Assembly: GCA_017857895.1 (NCBI GenBank) | Contig: JAFMCG010000002.1 | Span: forward strand, 1-54,654 | Length of the DNA stretch: 54,654 bases | Source of the DNA: Burkholderiaceae bacterium | Lineage (GTDB): Bacteria; Pseudomonadota; Gammaproteobacteria; Burkholderiales; Burkholderiaceae_B | Direction of reading: 5' to 3' | In this document: positions 26,833 through 36,346 of the stretch, one piece after another | Layout: each line of letters starts with the position of its first letter | Numbering within the stretch: the first letter of the stretch is position 1 | Made by a program: the position numbers and the translations under genes | The notes under the pieces: generated by a model | The model's input: the letters and a program-made list of their open reading frames with translations, nothing else | Database searches by the model: none | What the model was told of the DNA's origin: nothing

Positions 26833-27413
26833 CTGGGTTAAAGGGCGTTGTGGCGAGACGATTGCCGGTCGTTCTGCTTTGTCTTTTGATGGCTGCTTGT
26901 GCTACACCGACCCCTCCTGCCCTTGATGGGGTTGGGCTCGAGCGCCAAGGGCGGTTTGCCCTGCGTGCCCAAAGCCCTGATGAGCAACCCCAAGCGGTTC
27001 AAGGTAACTTCCGTTGGTATCAAACCCACACAGGTTGGGTTTTGTCGTTGAGCAGTCCCTTGGGCGCAACATTGGCGCAATTGACTGTTGATGGCACAGG
27101 CGCTGGGTTACGGACACCCGATGCGCCTGATCAGCGAGCGGCTAGCGCCACTGCCTTGTTGGAACAAGCCATTGGTGAACCTGTCCCCATCGATGCGTTA
27201 GAAGACTGGATTCAGGGGCGTCTGGGTAGTGCCACAGGCATCACCAACATCACACGCGACAGTGTCGGTCGAGTGACCCGTTTCACGCAAGCCAATTGGC
27301 AGGTCTCGTTTGAGCGGTATGACAGCAGAGGACCGACTCGCATGGTCTTATCGAGCCAGCACCAGCAAAGGGATGTGGTGTTACGCCTAGTGATTAATCA
27401 GTCGACACAATGA
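26829..27413 (+). CDS. lolB: outer-membrane lipoprotein LolB
   Basis: Receives lipoproteins from LolA and inserts them into the outer membrane, 194 residues. A lipoprotein signal peptide ends in the lipobox LMAAC (Cys at about residue 25). The mature region follows the LolB layout: GRFALRAQSPDEQPQAVQGNFRW, then LSSPLGATLAQLTVDGTGAGL, then ALEDWIQGR. It starts with GTG at 26829, overlapping the TPR gene stop, which implies coupled translation; ispE follows within 11 bases. Confidence 0.9.
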   Translation: MTGLKGVVARRLPVVLLCLLMAACATPTPPALDGVGLERQGRFALRAQSPDEQPQAVQGNFRWYQTHTGWVLSLSSPLGATLAQLTVDGTGAGLRTPDAPDQRAASATALLEQAIGEPVPIDALEDWIQGRLGSATGITNITRDSVGRVTRFTQANWQVSFERYDSRGPTRMVLSSQHQQRDVVLRLVINQSTQ

Positions 27414-27423
27414 GTCTGCCTTG

Positions 27424-28326
27424 ATGCTTTATGACTTACCTGCCCCAGCCAAGCTAAACCTGTTTTTACACGTGGTGGGGCGTCGTGTTGATGGCTATCA
27501 CTTGCTTGAGTCTTTGTTTCGATTGATTTCACTCAGTGATGCCGTGACAATCGATTTGAGAACGGATGGTGTGATTTCGCGTGAGCCTTGCAGCGCGATG
27601 ACTTGGTCGCAAGCCGACGATCTGGCTATACGTGCGGCTAAAGCGTTGCAACAAGCGACCGGCACGCGCACAGGTGCCCACATTGCAATTCGCAAACGTA
27701 TTCCAGCTGGCGGTGGGCTAGGCGGGGGCTCTAGCGATGCTGCGACCGTTTTGTTGGGTCTTAACCGCCTTTGGCGTACAGGCCTCACGCGCCAACAACT
27801 GATGGCATTGGGATTGCCTTTAGGGGCGGATGTGCCGTTCTTTTTGTTTGGACAGTCTGCCTTTGTGACGGGCATTGGCGAGCAATTCCAGCCCGTATCT
27901 ATCCCTCACCACAGTTATGTGGTGACTCAGCCCACCGCCAGTGTGCCAACGCCCACGATATTTGGGGCCGCTGATTTGACACGAGACTCCGAACCCGTCA
28001 AAATATCGGACTTTTCCGGACTAAATCGAGTGAATGTTCGATTTACGGGATCTGACGCTTTTGGGCGAAACGATCTCGAGCCCGTTGTGAAGCAACTTTT
28101 TCCTGTGGTGAGCACCACGCAGCAATGGTTGGCAACGCAAGGTGTGTTGTCTCGTCTCACGGGTTCTGGTGCTTGTCTGTTTAGTGAGTTTGATAGCCCG
28201 AGAGAGGCCATCTTTGCTTACGAGCAATTGGTGGCTAAAATGCAGTTTGAGCAGTGCGGTTTAAAAACAGTTCACGCTTGTGATGGATTACCGATTCATC
28301 CTTTGCAGAACTGGGCAGTTGACTAA
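27424..28326 (+). CDS. ispE: 4-diphosphocytidyl-2-C-methyl-D-erythritol kinase
   Basis: GHMP kinase of the MEP isoprenoid pathway, 300 residues. Motifs are APAKLNLFLHVVGRRVDGYH at the N-terminus and the ATP-binding PAGGGLGGGSSDAA (about 95-108). The conserved LTGSGACLF is near the C-terminus. A TTG lies just before, at 27421, but ATG 27424 is preferred. It sits 10 bases after lolB and just before tRNA-Gln, the usual betaproteobacterial order. Confidence 0.95.
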   Translation: MLYDLPAPAKLNLFLHVVGRRVDGYHLLESLFRLISLSDAVTIDLRTDGVISREPCSAMTWSQADDLAIRAAKALQQATGTRTGAHIAIRKRIPAGGGLGGGSSDAATVLLGLNRLWRTGLTRQQLMALGLPLGADVPFFLFGQSAFVTGIGEQFQPVSIPHHSYVVTQPTASVPTPTIFGAADLTRDSEPVKISDFSGLNRVNVRFTGSDAFGRNDLEPVVKQLFPVVSTTQQWLATQGVLSRLTGSGACLFSEFDSPREAIFAYEQLVAKMQFEQCGLKTVHACDGLPIHPLQNWAVD

Positions 28327-28328
28327 GT

Positions 28329-28405
28329 TGGGGAGTGGCCAAGTTGGTTAAGGCACCGGATTTTGATTCCGGCATGCGAGGGTTCGAGTCCTTCCTCCCC
28401 AGCCA
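28329..28405 (+). tRNA. tRNA-Gln (anticodon TTG)
   Basis: Complete tRNA sequence with acceptor TGGGGAG pairing with CTCCCCA, anticodon stem CCGGA/TCCGG around TTTTGAT (anticodon TTG), T-arm GGTTCGAGTCC and encoded CCA. It closely follows bacterial tRNA-Gln genes and starts right after ispE, so it may be processed from the ispE-prs transcript. Confidence 0.96.
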
Positions 28406-28489
28406 ATATTCGTAAGCTGTTGAACAAGCCACAGTCCATCGGGCTCGTTTCAGTCGCTTTTTTTTCTTCGTTGTAGCGATTCGTTCAAC

Positions 28490-29440
28490 ATGGCTCCTGA
28501 AAATTTCATGATTTTCACCGGCACTGCCAACACCCGGTTGGCAGTCGATGTGGTAAATCACCTCGACATGTCTTTAGGCAAAATGTCGGTCGGCCGCTTT
28601 TCAGACGGCGAGGTGATGGTTGAAGTCAACGAAAACGTGCGAGGCAAAGACGTTTTTGTGTTGCAGCCAACCTGTGCGCCCACCAATGACAATCTTATGG
28701 AAGTGATGGTGATGGTCGACGCGCTTCGTCGCGCGTCGGCGGGTCGAATCACCGCTGCGATTCCTTATTTTGGTTACGCTCGGCAAGACCGGCGTCCTCG
28801 CTCAGCGCGAGTGGCGATATCTGCCAAGGTGGTGGCCAATATGTTGCAAGTGGTTGGCGTCAATCGCGTCATGACCATGGATTTGCACGCGGATCAAATC
28901 CAAGGATTTTTTGATATTCCTGTCGACAATATCTACGCTGGCCCCATTCTGTTGGGTGATATTTGGCGTCGAAACCTGTCGAATTTGGTGGTGGTGTCGC
29001 CTGACATTGGTGGCGTTGTACGGGCCCGTGCGCTAGCCAAACAACTTGAAGCCGATTTGGCCATTATCGATAAGCGTCGCCCACGCGCCAATGTCTCAGA
29101 AGTGATGAATATCATCGGTGACGTTGATGGTCGCACTTGCGTCATCATGGATGACATGGTGGATACCGCTGGCACGCTCTGTAAGGCTGCTACTGCGCTC
29201 AAAGAGCAAGGGGCTGGCGCCGTTTACGCTTACTGTACGCATGCCGTGCTATCAGGTGGCGCGGTCGAGCGCATTGTTGAATCTGCGCTCGATGAAGTGG
29301 TGGTAACGGACTCGATTCCGCTGTCAGAGGAGGCTCGGGCGTCGGGTCGAATCAGACAATTGTCCTGCGCACCATTATTGGGTGAAACGATTCTGCGTAT
29401 TTCACACGCAGAATCAGTCAGTTCACTTTTTGTGGACTAG
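28490..29440 (+). CDS. prs: ribose-phosphate pyrophosphokinase
   Basis: Makes PRPP from ribose-5-phosphate and ATP for nucleotide, His and Trp synthesis, 316 residues, the standard length. Diagnostic segments are [39 protein letters not shown] and the PRPP-binding loop [20 protein letters not shown] 28490 gives [18 protein letters not shown], an ordinary start. It precedes rplY. Confidence 0.97.
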   Translation: MAPENFMIFTGTANTRLAVDVVNHLDMSLGKMSVGRFSDGEVMVEVNENVRGKDVFVLQPTCAPTNDNLMEVMVMVDALRRASAGRITAAIPYFGYARQDRRPRSARVAISAKVVANMLQVVGVNRVMTMDLHADQIQGFFDIPVDNIYAGPILLGDIWRRNLSNLVVVSPDIGGVVRARALAKQLEADLAIIDKRRPRANVSEVMNIIGDVDGRTCVIMDDMVDTAGTLCKAATALKEQGAGAVYAYCTHAVLSGGAVERIVESALDEVVVTDSIPLSEEARASGRIRQLSCAPLLGETILRISHAESVSSLFVD

Positions 29441-29499
29441 CACTTAGGTTTTATAAAATTACGAATCTGATCAGTGGCTGGTCGCGGCCACTTGTCGAT

Positions 29500-29529
29500 A
29501 CCGGATGCCGACGTTCGGTGCCGGTTTTT
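29500..29529 (+). terminator. candidate terminator/leader hairpin between prs and rplY
   Basis: ACCGG (29500-29504) pairs with CCGGT (29521-29525). An inner CCGA/TCGG stem and small internal loops lie between them, followed by TTTTA. Located 60 bases after prs and 30 before rplY, it may reduce read-through or act as a leader hairpin. Confidence 0.4.
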
Positions 29530-29558
29530 ACGGGGATAACCCCTTTTGGAGTTTCAAA

Positions 29559-30173
29559 ATGCAATTTAATGCAACAAAACGGAGCGTTCAGGGATCGAGT
29601 GCGAGCCGCCGCCTGCGCCATGCGGGTCGCGTACCCGCCATTGTTTATGGTGGCACAGAGGCCCCATTGAACATCGAACTCGATCACAATGAAATCTTTC
29701 ATGCTTTGCGTAAAGAGCAGTTCCACGCATCGGTGTTGGATATGCTAGTTGAAGGCCAAAAGCAGTCAGTGCTTTTGCGCTCAGTACAGTGGCACCCATA
29801 CAAGCAATTGGTGTTGCACGTTGATTTTCAGCGCGTGGATGCCAAGAAAATCATTCACACCAAAGTGCCGTTGCATTTCATCAATGCCGACATTTCACCA
29901 GCGGTTAAATTGATGGCCGCGGTTGTGACACACGTTTTGACAGAGCTTGAGATCGAGTGCTTGCCAGCCAATTTGCCACAATTCATTGAGGTTGACTTGG
30001 CCGCTACCGTGGCGGGTGATGCCATCCACTTGGCAGACATCAAGTTGCCCGTCGGTGTCAAACACTTGTTTCACGGTGGTGATGAGAATCCGTTGATTGC
30101 TTCGGTCAACGTCCCCGCTGCCAAGAAAGGCGATGATGCCCAAGATGCAGGTGCAGAAGCGCCCAGCGCTTAA
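29559..30173 (+). CDS. rplY: ribosomal protein L25/Ctc
   Basis: 5S rRNA-binding protein of the large subunit, 204 residues, the long Ctc form. An N-terminal L25 domain ([25 protein letters not shown]) is fused to the TL5-type C-terminal beta domain. The tail is Ala/Asp-rich. The frame is open to 29505, but ATG 29559 with TGGAG at 29547-29551 is the true start. The usual prs-rplY-pth order is kept. Confidence 0.95.
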   Translation: MQFNATKRSVQGSSASRRLRHAGRVPAIVYGGTEAPLNIELDHNEIFHALRKEQFHASVLDMLVEGQKQSVLLRSVQWHPYKQLVLHVDFQRVDAKKIIHTKVPLHFINADISPAVKLMAAVVTHVLTELEIECLPANLPQFIEVDLAATVAGDAIHLADIKLPVGVKHLFHGGDENPLIASVNVPAAKKGDDAQDAGAEAPSA

Positions 30174-30212
30174 AGTCTGCTATTTACTGGGTGGGTGAAT
30201 ATCACCCACATG

Positions 30213-30248
30213 ACCCCGTTGGTGATATCGTCAACGGGGTTTGTTTTT
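30213..30248 (+). terminator. intrinsic terminator after rplY
   Basis: ACCCCGTTG (30213-30221) pairs perfectly with CAACGGGGT (30232-30240) and is followed by TTGTTTTTT. A second hairpin just upstream, GTGGGTGA/TCACCCAC (30191-30198 with 30202-30209), adds structure. It would partly or fully separate rplY from pth. Confidence 0.8.
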
Positions 30249-30277
30249 TGTTCTTCGTTTTTTGCTGGTGCGCATTT

Positions 30278-30889
30278 ATGGATACTACGCCGATCACACT
30301 CATTGCTGGTCTTGGTAACCCTGGTGCCGAGTACGAAAAGACGCGCCACAACGTGGGGTTTTGGTTGGTCGATCGCTGGGCGCAGGCATTGAGTACTCGC
30401 TTTTCCCCGGAAAAGTCATTTTTTGGGGATGTCGCCAAGGCAAGATTTGGTGGTCGCCAATTGTGGTTGTTAAAGCCCAACACCTTCATGAATCGCTCGG
30501 GCCAATCGGTTGCCGCAGTGGCGCGCTTCTACAAAATCCCCGTCGAAGAGGTTTTGGTGGTGCACGATGAGCTTGACCTACTGCCGGGCCAAGTTCGTTG
30601 TAAACGCGGGGGTGGTCATGCGGGACATAATGGTTTGAGGGACATTCAGGCCTGCCTAGGATCGCCTGACTTTTTAAGGCTGAGAGTAGGTATCGGGCAC
30701 CCGCGTCGTTTGGGCCTGCAGCAAGGTGTGGCCGACTTTGTGCTGCATCCCCCTAGGCAAGAAGAGCAACCTGTTATTGACAAAAGTTTGGACCGGATTG
30801 ACGCGGTGATGGCGCTGTTACTCGAAGGTCAAATCAGCAAAGCCGTGACGCAATTGCACCGCGATGAACCCACCACAGATACCCAATAG
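30278..30889 (+). CDS. pth: peptidyl-tRNA hydrolase
   Basis: Releases peptides from prematurely dissociated peptidyl-tRNA, 203 residues. The family signature [22 protein letters not shown] contains the catalytic His, then [13 protein letters not shown] and [27 protein letters not shown] follow. The frame extends upstream to 30191, across the rplY terminator, so ATG 30278 is chosen. Its last 26 bases overlap the start of the CPBP gene. Confidence 0.96.
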   Translation: MDTTPITLIAGLGNPGAEYEKTRHNVGFWLVDRWAQALSTRFSPEKSFFGDVAKARFGGRQLWLLKPNTFMNRSGQSVAAVARFYKIPVEEVLVVHDELDLLPGQVRCKRGGGHAGHNGLRDIQACLGSPDFLRLRVGIGHPRRLGLQQGVADFVLHPPRQEEQPVIDKSLDRIDAVMALLLEGQISKAVTQLHRDEPTTDTQ

Positions 30890-31670
30890 CACCACCCAAA
30901 CGGCTCGCAACACAGGCCCTAGAGCTGTGCGTTGGCTTGACGAATGGCGTGACTTTCTAGCCTTTTGTTTGCGACCGCGTTTGGGATATCGTTGCCGCCA
31001 AGTTTCGCCCCAACCAGCATGGTTGCTTGACTGGTTACCTAACATTGGCTTGGGTCGGCTGCTGGTGTGGGCAGGCATCCTTTGGGGGATCAATTTATTC
31101 TTATTTGGCCCAATCGTGATGAGTGTGGCCAATCAAGCCGGTGCGACCCACCGGGTCGACCCAGAGAACTTGCCCTGGCTTTTGGCTTTGGTGTGGGCGC
31201 CTTTGGTCGAAGAAATGTTGTTTCGATATGGCCTGCGTCGGCCGGCTATGGCCTTGTGGCTGATACCCTTTTTGGTACTGGCACTTTGGCAAGGTGTCGG
31301 CTTTGCCCAGTCGATGATGTTTGTTGTTGCTGTTTTGTTGATCTATCGGCTCACACGCCAAGCCCGAGTGCCATCAGCCGCTGTCCGACCATGGTTGCGG
31401 CTTTATCGGCATTGGTTTGGATGGGTATTTCACGTGTCAGTGGCTGCTTTTGCGGCCTTACACATCTATAACTTCACGCTCACCTCAGTGGCGTGGTGGA
31501 TGTACCCACTTTTGGTATTGCCGCAGTGGTTCACCGGTTTGGTCTTGGGATGGATTCGAGTCAATCGCGGTATCGGCGCAGCAATCATTTTGCATGCGTT
31601 GTTTAACTTTGGCCCACTGATGATTGCTTGGCTGGCCTTTCGTTGGTTAAAAGAAGCCGGCCTGACCTAA
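30864..31670 (+). CDS. CPBP-family intramembrane protease homologue
   Basis: A 268-residue polytopic membrane protein. Residues 70-95 and several later stretches are hydrophobic. The CPBP/Abi (Rce1-like) motifs can be recognised: [10 protein letters not shown] (motif 1, EE...R) and the later HIYNF and HALFNF (His/Asn motifs), which form the metal-independent glutamate protease site of this family. Substrates are unknown. It begins inside the pth coding end (26-base overlap), so the two are coupled. An alternative is a non-proteolytic membrane relative. Confidence 0.7.
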   Translation: MNPPQIPNSTTQTARNTGPRAVRWLDEWRDFLAFCLRPRLGYRCRQVSPQPAWLLDWLPNIGLGRLLVWAGILWGINLFLFGPIVMSVANQAGATHRVDPENLPWLLALVWAPLVEEMLFRYGLRRPAMALWLIPFLVLALWQGVGFAQSMMFVVAVLLIYRLTRQARVPSAAVRPWLRLYRHWFGWVFHVSVAAFAALHIYNFTLTSVAWWMYPLLVLPQWFTGLVLGWIRVNRGIGAAIILHALFNFGPLMIAWLAFRWLKEAGLT

Positions 31671-31696
31671 CAGGCATCAATCCTGTCAAATCAATC

Positions 31697-33283
31697 CTAG
31701 TCAAGTTCTCCGTGGCGTGAGGCGAAGTCTTCACGAAGCTCGCGCTTTAGAACTTTGCCAATTGCATTGCGTGGCAGTTCATCGACAATTTCTAACCGTG
31801 CCAAGCGCTGCGTTTTACCCACCCGAGTGTTGGTCCACTGCAAGAGGGTCTGAGCGTCTGTGCTTTGTTTGTCTTTTAGCACCACAAACGCCACTGGTGT
31901 TTCACCCCAGCGTTTTGAAGCCACACCAACCACCGCACAATCTGCCACGGCCACGTGCTGTGCCAGCTCACTTTCTAGGTCAGTGGGGTAAATATTGAAG
32001 CCGCCTGAAATCAACATGTCTTTTTTTCGATCACCGAGAATCAAAAAGCCATCTTCATCAAAGCGCCCCACATCACCGGTGCGAATAAAGCGCAGCCCTT
32101 CGGGGCTAAACCATTCGACTTCACGTGTTTTGTCGGGTTGGTGATGGTAACCCACCATCATGGCGGCTGATCGACCGACGATTTCGCCGAGCTGTCCGCG
32201 CGCCACTTCGATGCCCTGATCATCGATAATTCGAATATCACAGCCGCTTGCGGGCTGTCCGACAGTGTGTAACTTGGTTTGATCGTCGTGGGCACGAAGT
32301 TCGCAGCGCCCACCACCTTCAGTCATGCCGTAAATTTCGGTGAGGTTGCCAGGCCACCGCTTGAGCACGGCGGCTTTGAGTGCCGCAGAGAAAGGTGCAC
32401 TGGTGGAAAACTTGCACTGAAAACTTGATAAATCGAAGTCGTCAAACTCAGGCTGATCGAGTATGCGCTGGTATTGGATCGGCACCAAGATCGTATGGGT
32501 GACAGCATAACGCTGGGCCAATTGTAAGTACACCAGGGGATCGAATTTCGCCATCATGACGCAAGTGGCACCGAGCGCCAAGGCAGGTAATAGGGCCACT
32601 AACGTGGTGTTGGAGTAGAGCGGTGTTGCTGTCAGCAAAACCGACTCGGAACGGTAGCCGGTCTGCCAAGCGCGCTGCGTGTGTGACCAGCGCATGCCGC
32701 AGGGCTGCATGATGCCTTTGGGTGCGCCGGTGGTGCCTGAAGAGTAGATGAGATTAAAGGGTGAAGAGGGTTCGATCACGACAGCACTCAGTGGGCTGGT
32801 GTTCGAAAGCCAAGTTGACCACGCAACCGCGGCGTCGCTGTCATCAATTGCTAGACGGTGCAATGCTGTGGCAATTTGTTGAACCGGCCAGTGAGCGTTG
32901 ATGGGCTGGTCAATGAATAACCAACCCGCTTGGCTGTTTTCTAGCATGGCTGAAAGGTTATCGGCCGTGGCTGATGGGGGCAACGGTGCCACAACGCCAC
33001 CGGCTCGAAGCGTGCCGTAATAAAGTGCAACATAGCGTAGCGATGTTTGCGCGCAGATGGCAACCACTTGTCCTTGGGTGAGGCCATCGCGCTGTAGGCT
33101 AGCGGCTACCGCATCAACCAAGGCATCGAACGCACCGTACGTCAGTGACTCGTCCTCCAAAACCAAGGCCAAGTGTTCAGGCCTTTCTTTGGTGACCGCA
33201 CGCAACATGTCTGGTAAGGATGCGAGGGGTTGCTGAAGGCGAGCAACTAAGGCGGGATGGGCCAGTGCAGGGCTTTGGTTCAT
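31697..33283 (-). CDS. AMP-binding acyl-CoA synthetase-like enzyme
   Basis: ANL-superfamily adenylating enzyme, 528 residues. It has the phosphate loop LIYSSGTTGAPKGIMQP, the aromatic motif EIYGMTEGG, the hinge GDVGRFDEDGFLILGDRKKDMLISGGFNIYP, and the catalytic lysine near the end (PRNAIGKVLKRELRE). It probably activates a carboxylic acid as the CoA thioester. The substrate is not evident, and no fatty-acid or aromatic pathway genes lie nearby. The frame is open to 33343; ATG 33283 (MNQSPALAHPA) is preferred. It is divergent from ychF. Confidence 0.88.
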   Translation of the reverse strand: MNQSPALAHPALVARLQQPLASLPDMLRAVTKERPEHLALVLEDESLTYGAFDALVDAVAASLQRDGLTQGQVVAICAQTSLRYVALYYGTLRAGGVVAPLPPSATADNLSAMLENSQAGWLFIDQPINAHWPVQQIATALHRLAIDDSDAAVAWSTWLSNTSPLSAVVIEPSSPFNLIYSSGTTGAPKGIMQPCGMRWSHTQRAWQTGYRSESVLLTATPLYSNTTLVALLPALALGATCVMMAKFDPLVYLQLAQRYAVTHTILVPIQYQRILDQPEFDDFDLSSFQCKFSTSAPFSAALKAAVLKRWPGNLTEIYGMTEGGGRCELRAHDDQTKLHTVGQPASGCDIRIIDDQGIEVARGQLGEIVGRSAAMMVGYHHQPDKTREVEWFSPEGLRFIRTGDVGRFDEDGFLILGDRKKDMLISGGFNIYPTDLESELAQHVAVADCAVVGVASKRWGETPVAFVVLKDKQSTDAQTLLQWTNTRVGKTQRLARLEIVDELPRNAIGKVLKRELREDFASRHGELD

Positions 33284-33406
33284 GGCGTGCAGTGATTTTT
33301 TTTCATCATGAGTAAGCGTCAATCCTTTTTGGCAAGATACCATGCCGCAAGGTCAGGAGACTACGGGGTTAAACTGAGGCAACTTTGACATTTTTATGGA
33401 ATTCTC

Positions 33407-34498
33407 ATGGCATTGCAGTGTGGCATCGTTGGTCTTCCCAACGTCGGTAAATCGACGCTTTTTAACGCTTTAACCAAGGCGCAAATCGCCGCTGAAAACT
33501 ATCCGTTCTGTACGATTGAACCGAACGTGGGCGTGGTGGAAGTGCCTGACCCGCGTTTGCAAAAGCTTGCTGATATTGTGCACCCTGAAAGAGTGCTAGC
33601 CGCCACGGTCGAGTTTGTGGATATTGCTGGCTTGGTCGCGGGTGCGAGTCAAGGTGAAGGGTTGGGTAACCAGTTTCTATCGCACATCCGTGAAACGGAT
33701 GCCATCGTGAACGTTGTGCGTTGTTTTGAAGATGACAATGTCATTCACGTCTCTGGTCGTGTCGACCCGATTGCTGACATCGAAGTCATAGAGACAGAGT
33801 TGGCCTTGGCCGACCTGCAAACGGCTGAGAAATCGCTGCATCGACAAAATAAAAATGCACGGGCGGGTGACAAGGATGCGCAGCGACTGGTCGTGTTGTT
33901 GCAGGCTTGTGTGGTCCATCTTGATCAAGGCAAACCCATTCGTACCATGGATCTGGCCAAAGATGATCAGCTGCTTTTAAAACCCCTTTGCTTCATCACG
34001 GCCAAGCCCGCCATGTACGTGGGTAACGTCAGTGACCAAGGCTTTAAAGACAACCCGCTGCTGGAAAAACTCCAAGCCTATGCCGCCAAACAGCAAGCAC
34101 CCGTGGTTGCCATTTGCGCTGCCATGGAAGCTGAAATGGCTGACTTGTCCGATGAAGACAAAACGGTTTTTCTGCAGGACATGGGTATGGAAGAGCCCGG
34201 TCTCGATCGACTGATTCGAGCCGCTTTCAAATTATTAGGGCTACAAACTTATTTTACGGCTGGGGTCAAAGAGGTTCGCGCTTGGACGGTGCCTATCGGG
34301 GCCACCGCACCACAGGCCGCTGGTGTGATTCACACCGATTTTGAGCGCGGTTTTATTCGGGCGCAAACCGTGGCGTTTGATGATTACATTGCGCACAAAG
34401 GCGAGCAGGGCGCAAAAGAAGCCGGCAAACTCAGGGCTGAAGGCAAAGAATATGTGGTGCTCGATGGTGACGTGTTGAATTTCCTGTTTAACGTCTAG
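33407..34498 (+). CDS. ychF: redox-regulated ATPase/GTPase YchF
   Basis: Obg-related P-loop NTPase (YchF/OLA1), 363 residues, linked in other bacteria to ribosome binding and oxidative-stress regulation. The G1 loop is [15 protein letters not shown], followed by [33 protein letters not shown] and a C-terminal TGS domain ([26 protein letters not shown]). It is preceded by a 120-base divergent region with the acyl-CoA synthetase gene. A terminator lies 140 bases downstream. Confidence 0.96.
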   Translation: MALQCGIVGLPNVGKSTLFNALTKAQIAAENYPFCTIEPNVGVVEVPDPRLQKLADIVHPERVLAATVEFVDIAGLVAGASQGEGLGNQFLSHIRETDAIVNVVRCFEDDNVIHVSGRVDPIADIEVIETELALADLQTAEKSLHRQNKNARAGDKDAQRLVVLLQACVVHLDQGKPIRTMDLAKDDQLLLKPLCFITAKPAMYVGNVSDQGFKDNPLLEKLQAYAAKQQAPVVAICAAMEAEMADLSDEDKTVFLQDMGMEEPGLDRLIRAAFKLLGLQTYFTAGVKEVRAWTVPIGATAPQAAGVIHTDFERGFIRAQTVAFDDYIAHKGEQGAKEAGKLRAEGKEYVVLDGDVLNFLFNV

Positions 34499-34637
34499 CG
34501 CGGCATTGTCATTCGTATTGCCCCAGTGGCTGGTTCGCGCCGATTTAAAACGAATCACCGGCCCGAATGGTCGGAACCTGCTCTAAAAAGTTGATCTGCT
34601 GCTTCTGGGTGCCACACCCGTACAGTGTTTGCGAGTC

Positions 34638-34662
34638 GCCACAGTCTCTGTCAGGCTTTTTT
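34638..34662 (+). terminator. candidate intrinsic terminator downstream of ychF
   Basis: GCCACAG (34638-34644) pairs with CTGT and GGC (34648-34656, CA bulge) around TCT, and is followed by TTTTTT (34657-34662). It lies in the 240-base gap between ychF and the deacylase gene, in which I see no other feature. Confidence 0.5.
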
Positions 34663-34738
34663 GTGATTCGGCGACAAAGGCGCAAAATTGTGGCTTGATC
34701 CTTTTTTGATTTTTGCAGTCTATTTGGAGAGTGAGGCA

Positions 34739-36193
34739 ATGAGCACACAGTTTGATTTGCTAATTAGAAATGCGACGGTGATTGATGGAACGGGTGCTGA
34801 TCGGTTTCATGCGGATATTGGCATTAACGGCGATCGTATTGTCAAAATAGGTCATCTCTCTGAATGTACCGCAAAGGAAGAAATTGATCTAAAGGGACAG
34901 GTTGCCGCACCAGGCTTTATTGATGCCCATACCCATGACGATCGCATGATGTTATCCAACCCTGAGATGACGCCAAAGGTCAGCCAAGGCGTGACCACCA
35001 TCATTGGGGGCAATTGCGGGGTGTCTCTTGCCCCGATGCCCAGACCTATTCCTGACCCCGTCACCCCACCCTTGAACTTGTTGGATGATGAGGGGGGTTG
35101 GTTCCGATTTCCCAGCTTCAAGTCGTATTTGGATGCATTGCGTGCTGAGCCTTCAACGACCAATCGGGCGATGTTGGTGGGTCACACAACGCTGCGCGTG
35201 GCAACGATGGATGATTTTGAAAAGCCGGCAACCACTGAACAAATTCAAGCGATGCGCGAACTCGTGGTCGAGGCAATGCAGGCTGGTGCCATCGGTGTGT
35301 CAACAGGCCTGTTTTATGAGCCCGCTGTCGCTTCACCCACTGAAGAGGTGATTGAAATTTGTCGGCCCCTCAAGGATTACAACGGTTTGTACTGCACGCA
35401 CATGCGCGATGAGGCTGACGGCATCATGGATTCGCTCGAGGAAACATTCCGTATTGGCCGGGAGGTGGGTGTGCCGGTGGTTATCTCGCACCACAAGTTA
35501 GTTGGCGCGAAAAACCATGGTCGCTCGGATGAGACGCTCGAGTTTATCCGCCAAAGCATGGCAAAGCAGCCGATCTGTTTGGATTGCTATCCATACACGG
35601 CGGGCTCTACTGTGCTCTCGATGAGCCGCGCACAAACATCTTCGCGTGTCATCGTGACGTGGTCTAAATCATTACCCGAGTATGCCGGGCAAGATTTGGA
35701 CAAAATTGCTGAGAAAATGGGTGTATCTCAAGCTGATGCCGTTGATCGATTGCTCCCTGCCGGTGCGATCTATTTCCGTATGGACGAAGGCGATGTACAA
35801 AAAATTCTGCAATTCGCACCAACCATGGTTGGCTCTGATGGCTTGCCTCACGATGCGTCACCGCACCCTAGGCTTTGGTCAACATTTCCTCGTGTTCTTG
35901 GACACTATCGACGTGAGTTAGGCCTGTTTTCACTCGAGACGGCGGTACACAAGATGACCGGTTTGACGGCTGTCAACTTTGGGCTGACAGATCGTGGCAT
36001 CCTCAAAGAGGGGGCGTATGCAGACCTCACTTTGTTTGACGAAGAGACGGTTGACGAAGTGGCGACATACGAAAATCCCATTGCGATGGCACGAGGCATT
36101 CATGCTGTGATTGTGAATGGTGTTGTGGTTTGGGATCATGGCAAGGCAACCGGCGCACGCCCCGGGCGCGTACTGTCTCGCCCCAGAAAATAA
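34739..36193 (+). CDS. N-acyl-D-amino-acid deacylase family amidohydrolase
   Basis: Metal-dependent amidohydrolase, 484 residues, related to D-aminoacylases, which release D-amino acids from N-acyl forms. The metal-binding start is APGFIDAHTHDDRMM. Further markers are GGNCGVSLAP, VISHHKLVGAKNHGRS and MVGSDGLPHDASPHPRLWSTFPRVLGHY near the active site. The C-terminus carries the usual beta-strand ADLTLFDEETV. TGGAGAGTGAGG precedes ATG 34739; an upstream in-frame start at 34688 is rejected. It stands alone, so its role (cell-wall D-amino acid recycling or nutrient use) is open. Confidence 0.88.
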   Translation: MSTQFDLLIRNATVIDGTGADRFHADIGINGDRIVKIGHLSECTAKEEIDLKGQVAAPGFIDAHTHDDRMMLSNPEMTPKVSQGVTTIIGGNCGVSLAPMPRPIPDPVTPPLNLLDDEGGWFRFPSFKSYLDALRAEPSTTNRAMLVGHTTLRVATMDDFEKPATTEQIQAMRELVVEAMQAGAIGVSTGLFYEPAVASPTEEVIEICRPLKDYNGLYCTHMRDEADGIMDSLEETFRIGREVGVPVVISHHKLVGAKNHGRSDETLEFIRQSMAKQPICLDCYPYTAGSTVLSMSRAQTSSRVIVTWSKSLPEYAGQDLDKIAEKMGVSQADAVDRLLPAGAIYFRMDEGDVQKILQFAPTMVGSDGLPHDASPHPRLWSTFPRVLGHYRRELGLFSLETAVHKMTGLTAVNFGLTDRGILKEGAYADLTLFDEETVDEVATYENPIAMARGIHAVIVNGVVVWDHGKATGARPGRVLSRPRK

Positions 36194-36346
36194 CAATCTT
36201 GGCGCTTGCACCCACAACGACTGTTTCAAGCCTGCCCAAATTTGATCGATGAGCAAGAGTGCCAATCAATCACGGCAACAATCGTCAAGCCGACTGAGAT
36301 TTGGGCGGCCAAGTGCTGGTGCCGTTAATGATGCGTTAAAAAACCG

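Noticed and set aside
36234-36306. Inverted repeat GCCCAAAT/ATTTGGGC after the deacylase gene
   Set aside because: Eight-base arms 57 bases apart with no T-run or element ends; probably chance.
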